In this document: piece by piece, positions 1 to 11,931 of the stretch
How the letters are laid out: every line of letters starts with the position of its first letter
Position numbering within the stretch: position 1 is the first letter of the stretch
DNA from: Cytospora piceicola
Lineage: Eukaryota > Ascomycota > Sordariomycetes > Diaporthales > Cytosporaceae
DNA: 64,000 bases
NCBI GenBank assembly: GCA_023375675.1
Contig: JALQBC010000007.1
Location: 1,054,001-1,118,000, forward strand
Direction of reading: 5' to 3'
Notes under the pieces: generated by a model
Databases searched by the model: none
What the model was told of the DNA's origin: nothing
The model's input: only the letters and a program-made list of their open reading frames with translations
Translations under genes and position numbers: made by a program

Positions 1-1
1 G

Positions 2-3000
2 TGTGTTGAGCTGTTGAAAAGTGCGCATTTAGGTGCTTGTGAGGAACGATGGAATGGACGTCTTCCAGTCGAGGCTTATATCGCAAGGTATCTTCATACT
101 ATAATTGGTTCACAGCAAGATGTCATGCCAGCTATCACTGGCCTACGACAGGACGTTATGGAGGCTATGATCAGTCCAGCAGTGCTTCAATCCCGGGGTA
201 GTAATGACGAAACTTTGTGGGAGTTCTGCTGTGGTGAAGTCAGTCGATCGCTGAACAATAACTACAGCGGACTCAATTTCGATGGCAAGCAACATCTGGA
301 CGACTTTTTCGCCTTTTTTTTGAATGTCGGAGCAATGCGTGCATACGAAGATATCAAGTTGGAGTCAGGAATCCTGCCACTGATTTCATGCTCACTTCAA
401 TACGAGGTACGGAGGGTAATCGGGGGGCCCCGACTTACGGTGTTCTCAGACACATTGCGCAAGACAATTGTCTCGACAAGGTACTGGACTCAGGTGCGGA
501 AATCATCGGAGGCAATTCAGTTTCTCAAAACTGCTATTCGGAACCTTAACACCGAAAGAGTGGGCATACTTCTTGAAAACGACCTGGACATCCATCAACG
601 CGTCGACGGGCATTCGGCGATCGAATATATCTGCCAGCCATATATGGGAAAATATCTCACATCTTATGAGCCTGGAAAACAAATTGTGGTTAAACTTCTT
701 GCACATTCCAATCCGAAAAGACTGAATGACCTTACGTTCCCCGAACATGAAGGAAGAGGTCTTCTTCAAGAAATCACGAGCTCCATTGTTCATAGCCCTG
801 GTTTACAGTGGTTGATAAAACAACTACTTCAGGCTGGTGTGAAGATCGAAGGTCCACTACACGGCCAAAACCTCATCACACCTCTCTTTCAGTGTTTGGA
901 TGATACGGATTTTGTGAGCGCTGGGACTCTCTTAGAAATGGGAGCTGATCCTAATACTTCCAGCCCCTTCATTTGGGATGCTGCACAAAGGGCGGCTCTC
1001 ATGGGAGGCACCAAGTTTCTGAAGCAGTTGTTGGCATCTTCAAGAGTAGGTTCCGTCCTCATAAACTGGGAACGGACCGTTGATGTTCAACATTTGTCAG
1101 GAAGATCTGTGACCTTTGCTGGTGTCAATAATTTACATATGGCTGTAATGGGGGGCCACACCGACTGCGTCGAGTTCTTTGTCGAAGAGGGACTGCTCAA
1201 CGTCAACACCGTTGCTATCGACGGGTATACAGCCGTACACATCGCAGCTACTATAGGTCAAGCCGATATGATACATTTCCTTCATTCAAAAGGCGCCAGC
1301 ATGACACCAGAGACCTCCCTAGGCGCAACACCGCTTCATATGGCGGTTCGAAACAAGCATCTAACAACGGCAAGTACTCTGGTACGTTTGGGGGCACTCA
1401 ACTCTTTCGACGCTTTTGGGATGACTCCAACTATGTACGCAAAATCACTGGGTCATGCTGAGATGGTTCGGTGTCTACATGAGGCATTCGGTTCTGGGGA
1501 TCCCGAACAATCAACCTCAACACCTCCAATCCCACTGGTCACTAACACACGCGAGCGATTCAAAGCTCCAATGATGGCTTTGGAAAAGGCTGTTATTTTA
1601 GGGGACATTGTTGAGTGCAAGAGACTTGTAGATTTTGCCACAGGTCTGCTCAATCGAAAATTGCCTGGGTGCCACGGCTGCTCGCCGTTGATACTCGCTA
1701 TTTCTAACGGCTGGTTGCATATGGCACAATATTTTCTAGGAAAAGGGGCAAGTACGTTGAATGTGGCGTGCGATCGTCATGGTGGGCGCAGTGCTCTTGA
1801 ATTTGCCGCCGCGGAACCAGGCTCCAATACTATATTGCCGCAGGTACTGGCCAAGAGTCTCGAAGAGGGCTGTGACTGGATCAGTGGGGATACCTTTCCT
1901 TTGCATCAATGTGTCGGTAATAAGAACATGGAAGGCCTCGAACTGATTTTACAGCATCTGGCTGCGAACAAAGTCAGAATTGGGTACGTAGTTACCGAGC
2001 TACCCATAATGTATCAGCATCTACATAGAACGCTTGACTAAACAACTGCACAGGACTATGGCTGGAATAGATCCAGAACTGGTTGTTTCGACAGTGGTCA
2101 ACCGACTAGACCAGCCCTGGGCCCCCCCCCTCCAGACAACGGCACTACATCTAGCGGTGGAGTCAGATCACAAGCCAATGGTCTCCCTCCTCGTCAACAG
2201 AGGAGCTAAGGTTGACAGCTTGGATTTCTGGTCGAATTCGCCTTTGTACGACTCGCGAAAGAATCACGACTCTGGTATATCGGATACTATGGCATATCAT
2301 CTCATTGAGCTGGGCGCATCGACAGTGCCACTGATCCTGTGGAGATTCAGACAGAGACGGTCGGATGTGTTCAGTCAGCTGCTTCACATGCACTTTAAAG
2401 AGAACAGGGCAAGTGGGAAGTCGTACAGAGACATACTGAGAAAGTCATCCACAACATATTCGACCACGATAGAGTCTCAGCAGATCCCGACAGACCCTGC
2501 CACTTCAATGGCGCTTGCGAGAATGGGATACGACCTCACGGCTAAAGATAAATTTGGCAGGAGCCATATGCACGCTCTTATCTGTAATGACAAGCATACT
2601 TCCTTAATTCTCAACGGAAACTATGGCCTGGAAATGGCTAGCCCTATCCCGTGGCATATCGATTATTGGCACTTTGGACGCCGGGCATTCATAAGTACCA
2701 GTTTTCAACACTTCCGACGACGACTCGGCAACACCGCATTTCGACACCTCCTGAATCTGCACCCAACCCGTGGATGGAGCCCCCTTTGCCGCGCCGCATC
2801 ACAGGGGAATATCACTGTCATGCAAAACTGTCTGTCGATGGGTGCCGAGATCGATTTCGAAGGCTGCGCCTACGGTACTGCGCTCATGGTTGCGAGTGCA
2901 TCCGGGCTACTAGAGGGTGTTGAATTCCTGGTGAGACGGGGGGCAGCCATAGCCTACATTGGCGAGGATGGACCGACGGATGCTCTGTCGCTGACACGAT

Positions 3001-3290
3001 CCAAGGTGGTGAAGGCGTGGTTGCTTGTAGGTCGCTTCACTGACCAAAGGAGACTTACGGGATCACAGGACGATGCAAGGACATACGATGATGCGTCAGA
3101 ACCTCAGGTGCGACATTGGAGCGGCACGGCGTTGGCGAAATTGAGACTTGTTGGTCGGCTAGAGATGCAGGCCCATGAGTCGCTCATCGACTACATGAAG
3201 AGGTCAGCCGGAATTAGGAGAAATATGAGGGGAAAGGTCGTCCAGACAGTTGAGGCACTGATCTATCCAGATGTTACCAATGAGCACTGA
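2..3290 (+). CDS. Ankyrin-repeat protein, 5' end outside window
   Basis: The reading frame is open to the left edge, so the N-terminus is missing. Two open stretches are joined by a 70-nt intron at 1984-2053 (donor GTACGT, branch-like CTTGACTAA, acceptor CACAG). Without splicing the frame stops at 2041; with it the frame continues to the stop at 3288-3290. About 1,070 residues are visible. Ankyrin units are clear around 1130-1470 (GYTAVHIAA, GATPLHMAV, GMTPTMYA) and again after the intron (TTALHLAV, GWSPLCRAAS, GTALMVAS), each followed by a helix and a G-A-hydrophobic turn. Ankyrin arrays bind other proteins. In fungi such long proteins often carry an N-terminal NACHT or HET-type domain, which would lie outside the window here. 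The specific function is unknown. Confidence 0.82.
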
Positions 3291-3822
3291 AGAGTCGCCC
3301 AGGGAAGTCAGAACACTCAGAATACAGTAGCTAGTATATCACAGCAGGCCTTGAAGTTGTACATATGTATGAAGTACCCTAGGGTAGAACCGACCTTCGC
3401 ACAGGATGCCGTATTAGGAAAGGCCCCACGTTACAGACAGGCTAGGAACCGATAGTCTGGGACTGACAGTTGGCAGAACAAAAATAACGTGAGAGTTAAT
3501 CTCTAGCGATTCATCGACCTCTGCTGTCGGCCAATCGTATAATTTCTACGCACGGGTGATCACCTTGACCTCGGTTCCCACCCACAGCAGCGATCCAAAT
3601 CTTGATTTCCTCTCTAATACTAGGCCTTCGAGCATCTCGATAATCTTCTTAGCTTCACCACATGCAGGCTCACGTAGTTGTTCCCCGTAGCCTATCCATA
3701 CCATGGACGGCTGGGGAACGCTGCCTTGAATTGTGCAGATACTCCTCCTCCCAGACTGAATCTACAGGGTGTCGATTTTGGCTAATGTGAAATTGTATTT
3801 TCGGGTCCACACAATCATACTC
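3291..3822. other. Gene-free spacer
   Basis: This is ordinary-composition DNA between the ankyrin gene and the retroelement insertion. I see no coding frame with family resemblance and no repeat. Confidence 0.5.
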
Positions 3823-3827
3823 TAAGT
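3823..3827. repeat. Left target-site duplication TAAGT
   Basis: TAAGT directly precedes the TG that opens the left 59-bp LTR at 3828. The same five bases follow the last LTR of the copia element at 10770-10774. Five bases is the usual duplication made by Ty1/copia integrases. Confidence 0.7.
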
Positions 3828-3886
3828 TGTTACGATATAAGGTGGTCGCTATTGCACAGCAATAGCGGTTCCGTTTTTGCGTCACA
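3828..3886 (+). repeat. Left 59-bp LTR of TRIM-like element
   Basis: It begins TGTTACG and ends GCGTCACA. It contains a perfect hairpin, CGCTATTG-cacag-CAATAGCG, at about 3847-3867. It is identical to 4130-4188 except for one G/A difference. Confidence 0.75.
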
Positions 3887-4129
3887 GTTATGAGCCCGGT
3901 AGTTCAGTGGGTACGACCCACACTCCCCGAAGCTGTGATATTGTGCTTAGCACTAGCCTTATATACGAGTGGACCCCTTCTACGAGAGAGATATGTGAAG
4001 GTTTCGAGTTCGAAAGATAGTTGTATCCGACCAAAACAGGATTGACCGCCCCAAAAGCGAGGGTAGAGGGACCTGAGAATATGAGAGCCTATCAACAGTT
4101 CGTTCGAGTTACTCACAAACTGAGGGGTG

Positions 4130-4188
4130 TGTTACGATATAAGGTAGTCGCTATTGCACAGCAATAGCGGTTCCGTTTTTGCGTCACA
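4130..4188 (+). repeat. Right 59-bp LTR of TRIM-like element
   Basis: This is the direct repeat of 3828-3886 with the same internal 8-bp-stem hairpin. It abuts the end of the copia LTR at 4189 with no intervening base. Confidence 0.75.
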
Positions 4189-4338
4189 TGAGACGATCCA
4201 GAGCAGGGCACATCGAATAGAGCAACTTAACTGCTATTATACACTATTTACAATAGGCGTAAGAAGCTCTTTTATATAGACTATATTAGTAGCGAGCTCT
4301 ATAATAGAGTGGGCCTAGATATACCTAGATATATAATA
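4189..4338 (-). repeat. Copia 3' LTR (150 bp)
   Basis: It reads TGAGACGATCC... on the plus strand and ends ...TATATAATA, where the other LTR has TACGTGACA. It is the same length as the partner LTR, with transition differences only. Confidence 0.9.
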
Positions 4339-4594
4339 TACCCTTTAAACGATACTCGAATCGTCTGCTATATATATCGTAAGCTCGCTATTATAATATT
4401 TTTAGATAATAATAAAGGAAATATAGCTATAAAAGGCTTTAATAGCTATAATAACGCTTTTAAATAAATATAATATAATAAAATAGCGCCTGCTATATAC
4501 CTTTTAAGTACTTCCTTTAAACTTATAAAAGCTTCTTTTCTTTTTACGCTACGCCTTTCTGTGTTTTTTAAGCTAATAAACCTATATATACACG

Positions 4595-4601
<7 letters not shown>

Positions 4602-4633
<32 letters not shown>
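4602..4633. repeat. (AT)n microsatellite
   Basis: About 16 uninterrupted AT dinucleotides lie inside the RIP-degraded element. They probably arose from C-to-T decay and slippage. Confidence 0.8.
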
Positions 4634-4636
<3 letters not shown>

Positions 4637-6399
4637 TATACGTATATATATAAAATACCGTCCTTTACCTTTATTAAGTTACTTACGTTAGCCGCGAGGA
4701 AGGTAAAAAAGCCTTTTTTAAGCTCTTTTTTAATTTAAAACTAACTTTAAAAGTAAAGTAAGCCTATTAAAAAGATTCCCTACTCCGATAGTCCCTTTTA
4801 TAAACGCTCCTCGAAGAAGTAGTAGGCTTAACGTAAGCTAGCTACTTAAATATATACTACTTATTTTAAGTTTTTAAACGTTTTTCGCTAATTATTTTTA
4901 AATAGCTTACCGCTTAATCGAACGACGATAATAGTAGCTCCGGCGTTTACCGGAACGTCTTTTATATTAACTACTTCTGCTTTACTTTCGCCGGCCGCTT
5001 AACCGGTACTTATTTCGATTAAGCTAACCCCGGTCGCTTTACTTATTATACTCGATATACCTCGAAGTATAAATATAAGCCGGTTTTTAAGCTTATCGCT
5101 TACGTCGTCGTTAAGCTCGTCGAGCTCTTTAAAAAGAGTAACACGACCTTTAAAGCCTTATCCGCCGCTCGCCTTTATATAAAGGTACTACTCGGTAAAG
5201 TCGAAAACGAAAAAGATAAGTAAAATAAAAGCGGCTTTTTTACTTAAAGTAAATAAGAAAAAAAAGAAGATAAAAAAGAAGAGCAGGATAAGAATAAAGA
5301 CGAGAAGCGTATTATATTTAAACGTAAGGTAAAGAAAAGCCTATATACCTTAGTTAACTTACTCTTTTAAGTAAAAGTTTATATTTTAAGCTTTATAGTA
5401 CTAGTAAAAAGTAGTTTTTTTAAAATTAAAAGTTTTTTCTTATACTCGTTTTAAATAACTACGTAACGTTATAAAAATTTAATAATACTTTAAAGTACTC
5501 GAATTATATATTTAACAGGTTCTTTATAAGCCTATTAACCGGTATAAGCTCGGTTAATATATACTATATATAAAATAAACTTTTAGTATACTCCTATTTA
5601 AGCTATATATTATATATATTAATATAATAAAGCTTTATAGTTACTTTTTTATTATCTTTAACGATTAGCTTAATAGTTTACTAATTATCGTTATAAAAGT
5701 TCTATAAACTTTTAATATTAAAAGCTAAATTTCGGAACAGCCTTTTAATCGCTATAAACTCTTTTACTATATATACTATACTTAAAAGTTTTACTTTAAT
5801 AGTTAACGTAGTTATAGTATTTTACTAAATAGCTTACTAATAAATAAGCCTTTTAAAAAGTATTATAGTATACCTATAAGATAATCGCTTAAATTCTTTA
5901 TCGTTTATAAAAGAAGTATTTACTATAAAGATAAAAACTTCTTTTTAATCGCTTCTATACCGAATCGAAAGTATACGTAAGCTATAAAGATATAAAATAC
6001 CTTACTTAATAATATTTAAATACTTTAAGCCGGGATTTATTAAAAAGTAAAAAAGCTAAGTAAAAAAAAAAGCTATATTTATTTAAATTATTATTATTAA
6101 GTATAAAAGTAATTTAACTCGCTTTTAATACGTTTTAATCTACTTTTTTATCGCTACTCCTTTATATTTTTTAAACGGTATAGATAGTAAAAAGATACTT
6201 AAAGATTTCTATTCTATTAACCTAAAACGTTTAACGATTTTCTTAATATAAGAATCGTAAGTAAAGTAAATATATTTCGTTACTTTATCCTTAATAATAT
6301 AAATTCTTAAATACTATTCTGCTACTCCTTAAGCCTTTACTTTATATGTTTATATAAGCCTATCGATTATTCTATAAGCTTTTTATTAGTCGCGCTTAT

Positions 6400-6780
6400 A
6401 ATAGATTATAAGGTAATCGTCTATATAAAATATTATAGTAATAGTCTTATACTTATTTTAAAAAAGATACTACTCTTCTCTGTTAAGTTTTAAACCGAAC
6501 TTTTTAAATATAAATATAAATTCCTTATACTATAATAATAAAGCGTCCTATAATCTATATAACGCGTTTAATAGCCGTACGTACTTTTTAAGCTTTTTAA
6601 AGCTATTTAAAAGCTTATAATAAACCGGCTTACCTTCGAATAAAGCGTTTAGAAAAGCGTTTACTATATCGAACTACTTAATTTTAAGATTAAACTAAGT
6701 AGCTATAGTAATAACGATTCGAAATAACTATATAATAAGCGTAGCTATATAAATACTTTAAAGCGTATTAACCGGCTAGA
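6400..6780 (-). pseudogene. Copia reverse transcriptase remnant
   Basis: The reverse complement of about 6657-6680 reads K-stop-FDIVNAFLNA, matching the copia RT block that precedes the catalytic motif. The FYIDD motif (the family's YVDD) is encoded by 6413-6427. Between them, LFEGKPVYYKL and VRLLNALYRL match the expected spacing. Several stops come from CAG/CAA-to-TAG/TAA changes, as RIP produces. Confidence 0.85.
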
Positions 6781-8339
6781 GATCGTTATGTATATAAATT
6801 CGTACTTTCCCGCGTTTTAAAAAGCCGTCTTTATTCTATTTATACGTAAAAACCTATCTAAAAAAAAACAGCCGGTTATTGATTACGTCTCTATTTATCT
6901 CTTACTATATTCCTTTTATAATTAAAGTTTAAAGTTTTAAATATATAGCCTTTATAAAAAGTTCGGCCGCCGGATAATTTTAAAGCTCTTTTTAATTATC
7001 CGGTAATAGTTTAATAAGCTCGTCTCGGTATAAAAGAAAATAAGTAAGTTTTATATTCTTATAAACGGCTAAATATTATTATACCGTTATAAATAAGACT
7101 ACGTATAGCGTTTTATACGTTCGGTTACTTTTATTTAAAGCTTTTTGCTAATTAAGTATAAAAGTATTAAAGAAAGTTAACTACTTATATTTTTTCGAGA
7201 CGTTAATTAGTTCGTCTTCGAAAAGCATTATTATAAAAGCTCCGCTGCTTTTTAATAAAAGCCTTTATTAATACCGGCTCGCTTTTATTCCCGGTCTTCG
7301 CTTTACTTACTAAAAGCGCTTAAGCCGAAAAGATCCTGCTTATAATAGACTATTAGTATGTATTATAATAGTATTACCGGTCGTCTTTTTATCCGGTAAA
7401 GGAAGTTATATACTTACGTCCGAGACTTCGTTACCTTTATATTAAAGGTTTTATATACCTTACTTATCATAAGCTAAGTTTTATTAGCCTTCTCTATTTA
7501 AAGTAAACAGCCTACTACCTTCTGTCGTTTTAAACGGTAGGTTAAGTATATTTTTAAAGCTCGGCAGTTTCGTTAATAGTCGTTTACTTTCTACCCTTAA
7601 GCCTTTAAACAGCTCGCTTAAAAGCTTAGTTTCTAGTAGGCGTACTATAACAGCTTACTTCTTAAAACCGTTAAAGATTCCGAACGTTTTAATAACTAAA
7701 GTTACGTTTATTACCTTATTATTTATAATCTCGAATAGTATATCTATACGCTCGAGTTTAATTAAACTATCGGTTTTTTTTTTTAGCTTATAAAAAAGCT
7801 CTTTATCGAAAATAACGTTATATATAATAATTACTTAGTTAATTATAAAGACTTAAATCAGGTAAATATTAAACGCTTTATAGCTTATTAAATAACCGAT
7901 ATACGCCCTTAGTTATACTTTAAATAAACGTTTACTATACTTTACTTCTCGGTCTTTAATTAAAAGATACGCTCGGTATTTATATACGTATATATTCTTT
8001 TAATTAAAGCGTAGGTTTACCGTAAGCTTATAAACTCGGTAAGGAGTATATTAACGGAAGTATTAAGCGAACTATACCTTAAGTACTTAGTTTAAAAACG
8101 CCTACGCTCTTCTTTAATAAAGAGATCGGTTATAAAAATATATAGCTACTATACTCGTTTACAGCTATAGCCTTTTAAGCAGATTAGCCGCGGTATATAT
8201 TTTAATCGATTTAGTAATAACCTTTTTCTTTATATATTTACTACCTTTATTTAACTTATAAATATAAGTTAGTGTAAGCTTAAGTTCGATTTTTTTATAT
8301 ACGTATTACTTTATATAGTTAGTACTATTATACTTAAAG

Positions 8340-8480
8340 ATTACCGCCTTTTCGTTATCTTAACAGATTTTATAAACTATAAGCTTATATTTAGTTTTTA
8401 CTATACTTTAAAACTCTTTAAACGTAAAAAATATATCTTTTTTACTTTTTAACGAAAGTATTCTTGCGTAAAATACCTCC
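8340..8480 (-). pseudogene. Copia integrase core remnant
   Basis: Minus-strand translation gives ARILSLKSKKDIFFTFKEF, then a stop, then KTKYKLIVYKI and DNEKAV. This resembles the copia integrase stretch leading to the TDNGGEF aspartate. Stops and lost residues are consistent with RIP. Confidence 0.65.
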
Positions 8481-10619
8481 GAGTACTCGTTTTTAATTAC
8501 TAATAGCTAAAATAAGCCGTTTAGCCTATATAGGAAATTAAATAGATTTTAGTTAATATACTAAAACAGACGTAATAAGCGGTTTTTAAAAACTTATTTT
8601 AATATTATACGCGAGGTATACGCTATTACGTAGTGCTTGTACTTTATACGTTATATACTATTAATCTTTATTCCTTATATAGCTTAAATTATTACCTTTA
8701 AAGCTTTTAGCCTTAAATACCTTAATTATAAGTATTAAAGATACTTTAAATCTTCTTTAGTTAGTAAAGATTATACGTTTTTCTTTTAAGTTACTATAAG
8801 CATCGTATACGTAATAATATTAACGTCGCTTATCGGAATTACTATTTAATCGCTTATATAGGTAAAAAAAAGCTTATATTTAAAAAAAACTAAGTTATAG
8901 TAACGTACTAACTACTTAACTACTACGTTTTTATCGAGTACTTTATACCGAAAAGTATAGTTTAGTCTTATATACTATATATTAGCCTACTTTAAATAAG
9001 CTTCCGAAATAATATTAATATAAAAGCCTTTTATATATACGACGTTCTTAAAGACTAAGTCTTTTATATTAAGTCTTCGAGCTTTATTAAAGATATTCTT
9101 AATTACTCGAGTTCTTTTAGTAGTAATCGGAAAGGTAGTAGTACTAACCTTTACTATATTCTTAAGCTCGGCCTTTTAAACTAAGTCGGAAGTAAGCAGG
9201 TCTATAGTGTTAATTAAGTAAGAAGCTTTATAATTATCGATTAAAATATTATATAAAAGCTAATAAGGAAAGGCGTAGATAGTTAAATAAATACTTTATT
9301 TAATAAAAATAAAGTATTTTCGAAAAAAGGTATTAATTTCCCCGGGATATATAGACTAACCTTACTCGGTTTTACTTTTACCTTTAATCTACCCCTTATT
9401 AGAAAGCTGTCTTTTAAAAGTAGACTAGCTCGCTTTTTTAAAACGTTTATATATCTCGTTTGCTTATAAAAGCGTAAACGAGCTTTTTCCGAACCTTTAA
9501 GCGAGCTTTAAAAAGCCCCTCGTTATTATTTTAAGCTTAACGTAATCTTTAAGTTACTATAGATATATCTAGCTATACAGATAAAGAACTTTTAGCCTAT
9601 TATTACGAAATCCTTTTTAAAATATTTAATTTAAAAGTATAGTAAATATAGCAGGTTTTTTAAAAGAGCAGTTAACTTTTTTATAACTAAGAGTAATAAA
9701 CTATATACCGAGCTGCTTTAAAGTAAGTATAAGGCTACTTAGCTTATTATTTTTAATAAGGTTTTATATAACGCGGCTAGCTTAATTTAAAGCTATATAC
9801 TTACTAACCGCGTTAATAAAGTCTTTAATAGTAAGTACGTTATTTATATCTGCTAGATTATATACTTAAGTATAAAAAAATACTCGGTATTACTAAGTAT
9901 ATTATTTAAAAGGGTTTTTCTCCCTTACTTTTACCGTTTTAAACGTTACCCGGTATTCTTTTATAACGGTTATTCTTATATTTAAAAGAGAAAGGGCTAG
10001 ATAATCCTTTAATACTCGGATAACTTTTTAAAGCGTAATAGTACCTTATATAACGATCTTAACTTAAATAAAAGTAAATAAACTAACGTTTACCGTATAG
10101 TTTACTTAGTTTTAAATCGTAAAGTAGTAGTTCGAAATAATCGAAGTAACTATATTACTTATATTCTACTACTTTTAAAGCTAATCGAGCTTTAAAACGG
10201 CTTTATTGTAATTAAGTTCTTCCGGCTTAACTAAAGCCGCGCTATAAGTAGCTTAATCGCTTTAGTTCTAGTTCTCGAGTTATTTAATATAGTTTATCTA
10301 AGTAGCTACTCTTTTAAAATTAAGTATACTTTTAAATATAAGTTATATAAGGATATTAGTTAAAGAGTTTAGCTAATTAAGCTTTTCGAGATCGACCTAC
10401 TTTTAAATACCGCGGAGTATATAGTAGAATTTAAGCTAAAAAAACTAAATTAGATAGTTTTTACGGTCGTATAAGAGTACCGAGCCTATAGGAATAGATT
10501 TTAAGCTGTTAGAAGATATAATTAAAGTAATTGTTTTATAAGAAAAGAGCGTTTAAACGACGAGAGAAAAGTACTCGATAGATCTTTACTAAAAAGATTT
10601 AAAGAGCCGGGCTTATAAC

Positions 10620-10769
10620 TAAGACGATCTAGAGCAGGGTATATCGAATAGAGTAACTTAACTACTATTATACACTATTTATAATAGGCGTGGGAAGCTC
10701 CCTTATATAGACTATATCAGTAGCGAGCTCTACAATAGAGTGGGCCTAGATATGCCCAGATACGTGACA
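10620..10769 (-). repeat. Copia 5' LTR (150 bp)
   Basis: On the minus strand it starts TGTCACGTATC and ends ...TCGTCTTA. It is followed at once by GTTATAAGCCCGG, the primer binding site with one G-to-A change relative to the site in the TRIM-like element. Confidence 0.9.
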
Positions 10770-10774
10770 TAAGT
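10770..10774. repeat. Right target-site duplication TAAGT
   Basis: TAAGT follows the outer end of the copia LTR and matches 3823-3827 on the far side of the TRIM-like element. No TAAGT lies at the inner junction (4184-4193). Confidence 0.7.
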
Positions 10775-11820
10775 TCACCAATCAAGTCACACTCTGGATG
10801 CTGGTCACTGTACACCTGCCCGATGTATTATCGTCTGGGAGCCGAGTACAGGACGCATTGCTGACATATGGAAACCTTGTTCTATTATCCGTGTTGTCTT
10901 ACCGCCTCGGCTAAATCCGAAAACATACTCTCTGACGATGTGGCTGTCCAGAGAAATTAAACTTGAGAGGAACATAGCTAATACGCCGTTCGATATCATA
11001 TGTACACTCGACTAACACCGGACACCCGCACATCCAGGCATAGACTTCGTACCTGTGACTTACCGAGTATAGCCTATAGGAAGCATACGTGCCACTTTTT
11101 TTCATTCTTTTTTTATTAAGTGGCTTGTATCACTACTCCCGGCCCTGGTCCTCAACTGCTGATACTCACATGAGTAACTGGCAGTGGCTTTAGTGCCTGC
11201 CATCCAGTCTTGTCTGCTTTTCAGTTTATACGAGCCGCCTTTGATTTAGACCACTTTAGGAAAATTGAATTCTTGCGCCGCTCGACGTCATTCTGCCTCC
11301 GATATCCTTGTCCGTAGCCATGATATTTCTAGGGCCCATCGAGCCACTCCGAGCTTGGCCAAGTTCCACAGCATCCCACTGTCGAGCCGAGGTACAAATG
11401 GGCGATACTGTGTATGCTTCCAAGCTGTCTGGTACTTCACGAAAAGCAACATTTCGGACTGCATCTGTGGGAAGGTGGAGCACTGCTTTTTCAAAGTGAA
11501 TAATCAACGTCTTCATTGGTCTTCTTGCTATGTAGATCCAGGAACGGGCGCACCCTGGCTCCACCATGGCGCCCGTGACCAAGTTCCAAGACGAGCTAGA
11601 CAACCAAGATCTACAACATCGCCGTCGGAATGTGTCTGCTCGTGCCTGGCTGTCGATCCGAGAGGGCCAGTGCGATCTTGATCGGCGTCACTACAATGGC
11701 ATTCATCCCCATAAGTTCCAAGTTCCACGTGCATTTTGATAGTAATTCACTAGCCTGATGAGAGAAGCCTCGTGCTGAGCCTCCAGCGACCTGGTAAGCT
11801 CACACTGTTCGGCTGCTTCT
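10775..11820. other. Gene-free region, possible decayed coding fragment
   Basis: No gene model is supported. One plus-strand frame near 11608-11735 encodes a hydrophobic stretch that could be a remnant of a membrane protein. It has no start or splice context that I trust. Confidence 0.35.
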
Positions 11821-11828
11821 TAGAATAC

Positions 11829-11850
11829 CTACATATATATGTATATATAG
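11829..11850 (+). promoter_or_regulatory. TATA-like element of the peroxygenase gene
   Basis: An alternating ACATATATATGTATATATAG tract lies about 80-100 bp before the start codon at 11932, a position that suits a core promoter. This is inference from position and sequence only. Confidence 0.35.
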
Positions 11851-11931
11851 TTTGCTATCCCTCAAGTCTTGGTCGAGCTTAGAAGTGATCAGCATCGTTC
11901 CCGGCCTTCCATTCCGATCCCATCCCTCACA

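Larger units (their letters stand above)
3828..4188 (+). mobile_element. Miniature LTR retrotransposon (TRIM-like)
   Basis: This 361-bp non-coding element has two direct 59-bp repeats (3828-3886 and 4130-4188) that differ at one base (G/A) and run from TG to CA, as LTRs do. A primer-binding-site-like sequence, GTTATGAGCCCGG, follows the left LTR immediately. It is complementary to CCGGGCUCAUAAC, an anticodon-loop sequence of a CAU (Met) tRNA, which suggests copia-style priming from a tRNA half. A purine tract (GAGGGG, 4122-4127) lies just before the right LTR. The internal 243 bp has no reading frame, so the element must depend on enzymes supplied in trans. It shows none of the mutation load of the adjoining copia copy, as expected for an element below the size usually recognised by RIP. 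The TRIM class is inferred from structure only. Confidence 0.68.
4189..10769 (-). mobile_element. RIP-degraded Ty1/copia retrotransposon
   Basis: Two 150-bp LTRs (4189-4338 and 10620-10769) flank 6.28 kb of extremely AT-rich DNA that almost lacks CpA/TpG. The LTRs differ at about 19 positions, all C/T or G/A transitions, which is the RIP signature. Minus-strand translation still shows copia Pol in the order integrase then reverse transcriptase. Integrase lies near 8340-8480. RT lies near 6400-6780, with K*FDIVNAFLNA, then the catalytic FYIDD, where * marks a RIP-made stop. The primer binding site GTTATAAGCCCGG follows the minus-strand 5' LTR, and a purine tract (AAAGGG) precedes the 3' LTR. 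Gag should lie near 9.4-10.6 kb but is too decayed to identify. No long ORF survives, so the copy is dead. Confidence 0.92.

Noticed and set aside
3893..4020. tRNA gene or tRNA-derived SINE: TAGTTCAGTGG resembles an A box and GGTTTCGAGTTCGAA a B box.
   Set aside because: The spacing is too long for a tRNA without a convincing intron and no acceptor stem pairs. The segment lies inside the TRIM-like element, and its start is better explained as the primer binding site.
4339..10619. Centromere-like AT-rich block.
   Set aside because: It is exactly bounded by paired LTRs and target-site duplications and still encodes recognisable copia Pol fragments, so RIP of one element explains the composition.
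11265..11681. 138-codon plus-strand frame and an overlapping 115-codon minus-strand frame.
   Set aside because: There is no ATG with good context, no domain and no intron logic. The two strands look equally open, which suggests chance.
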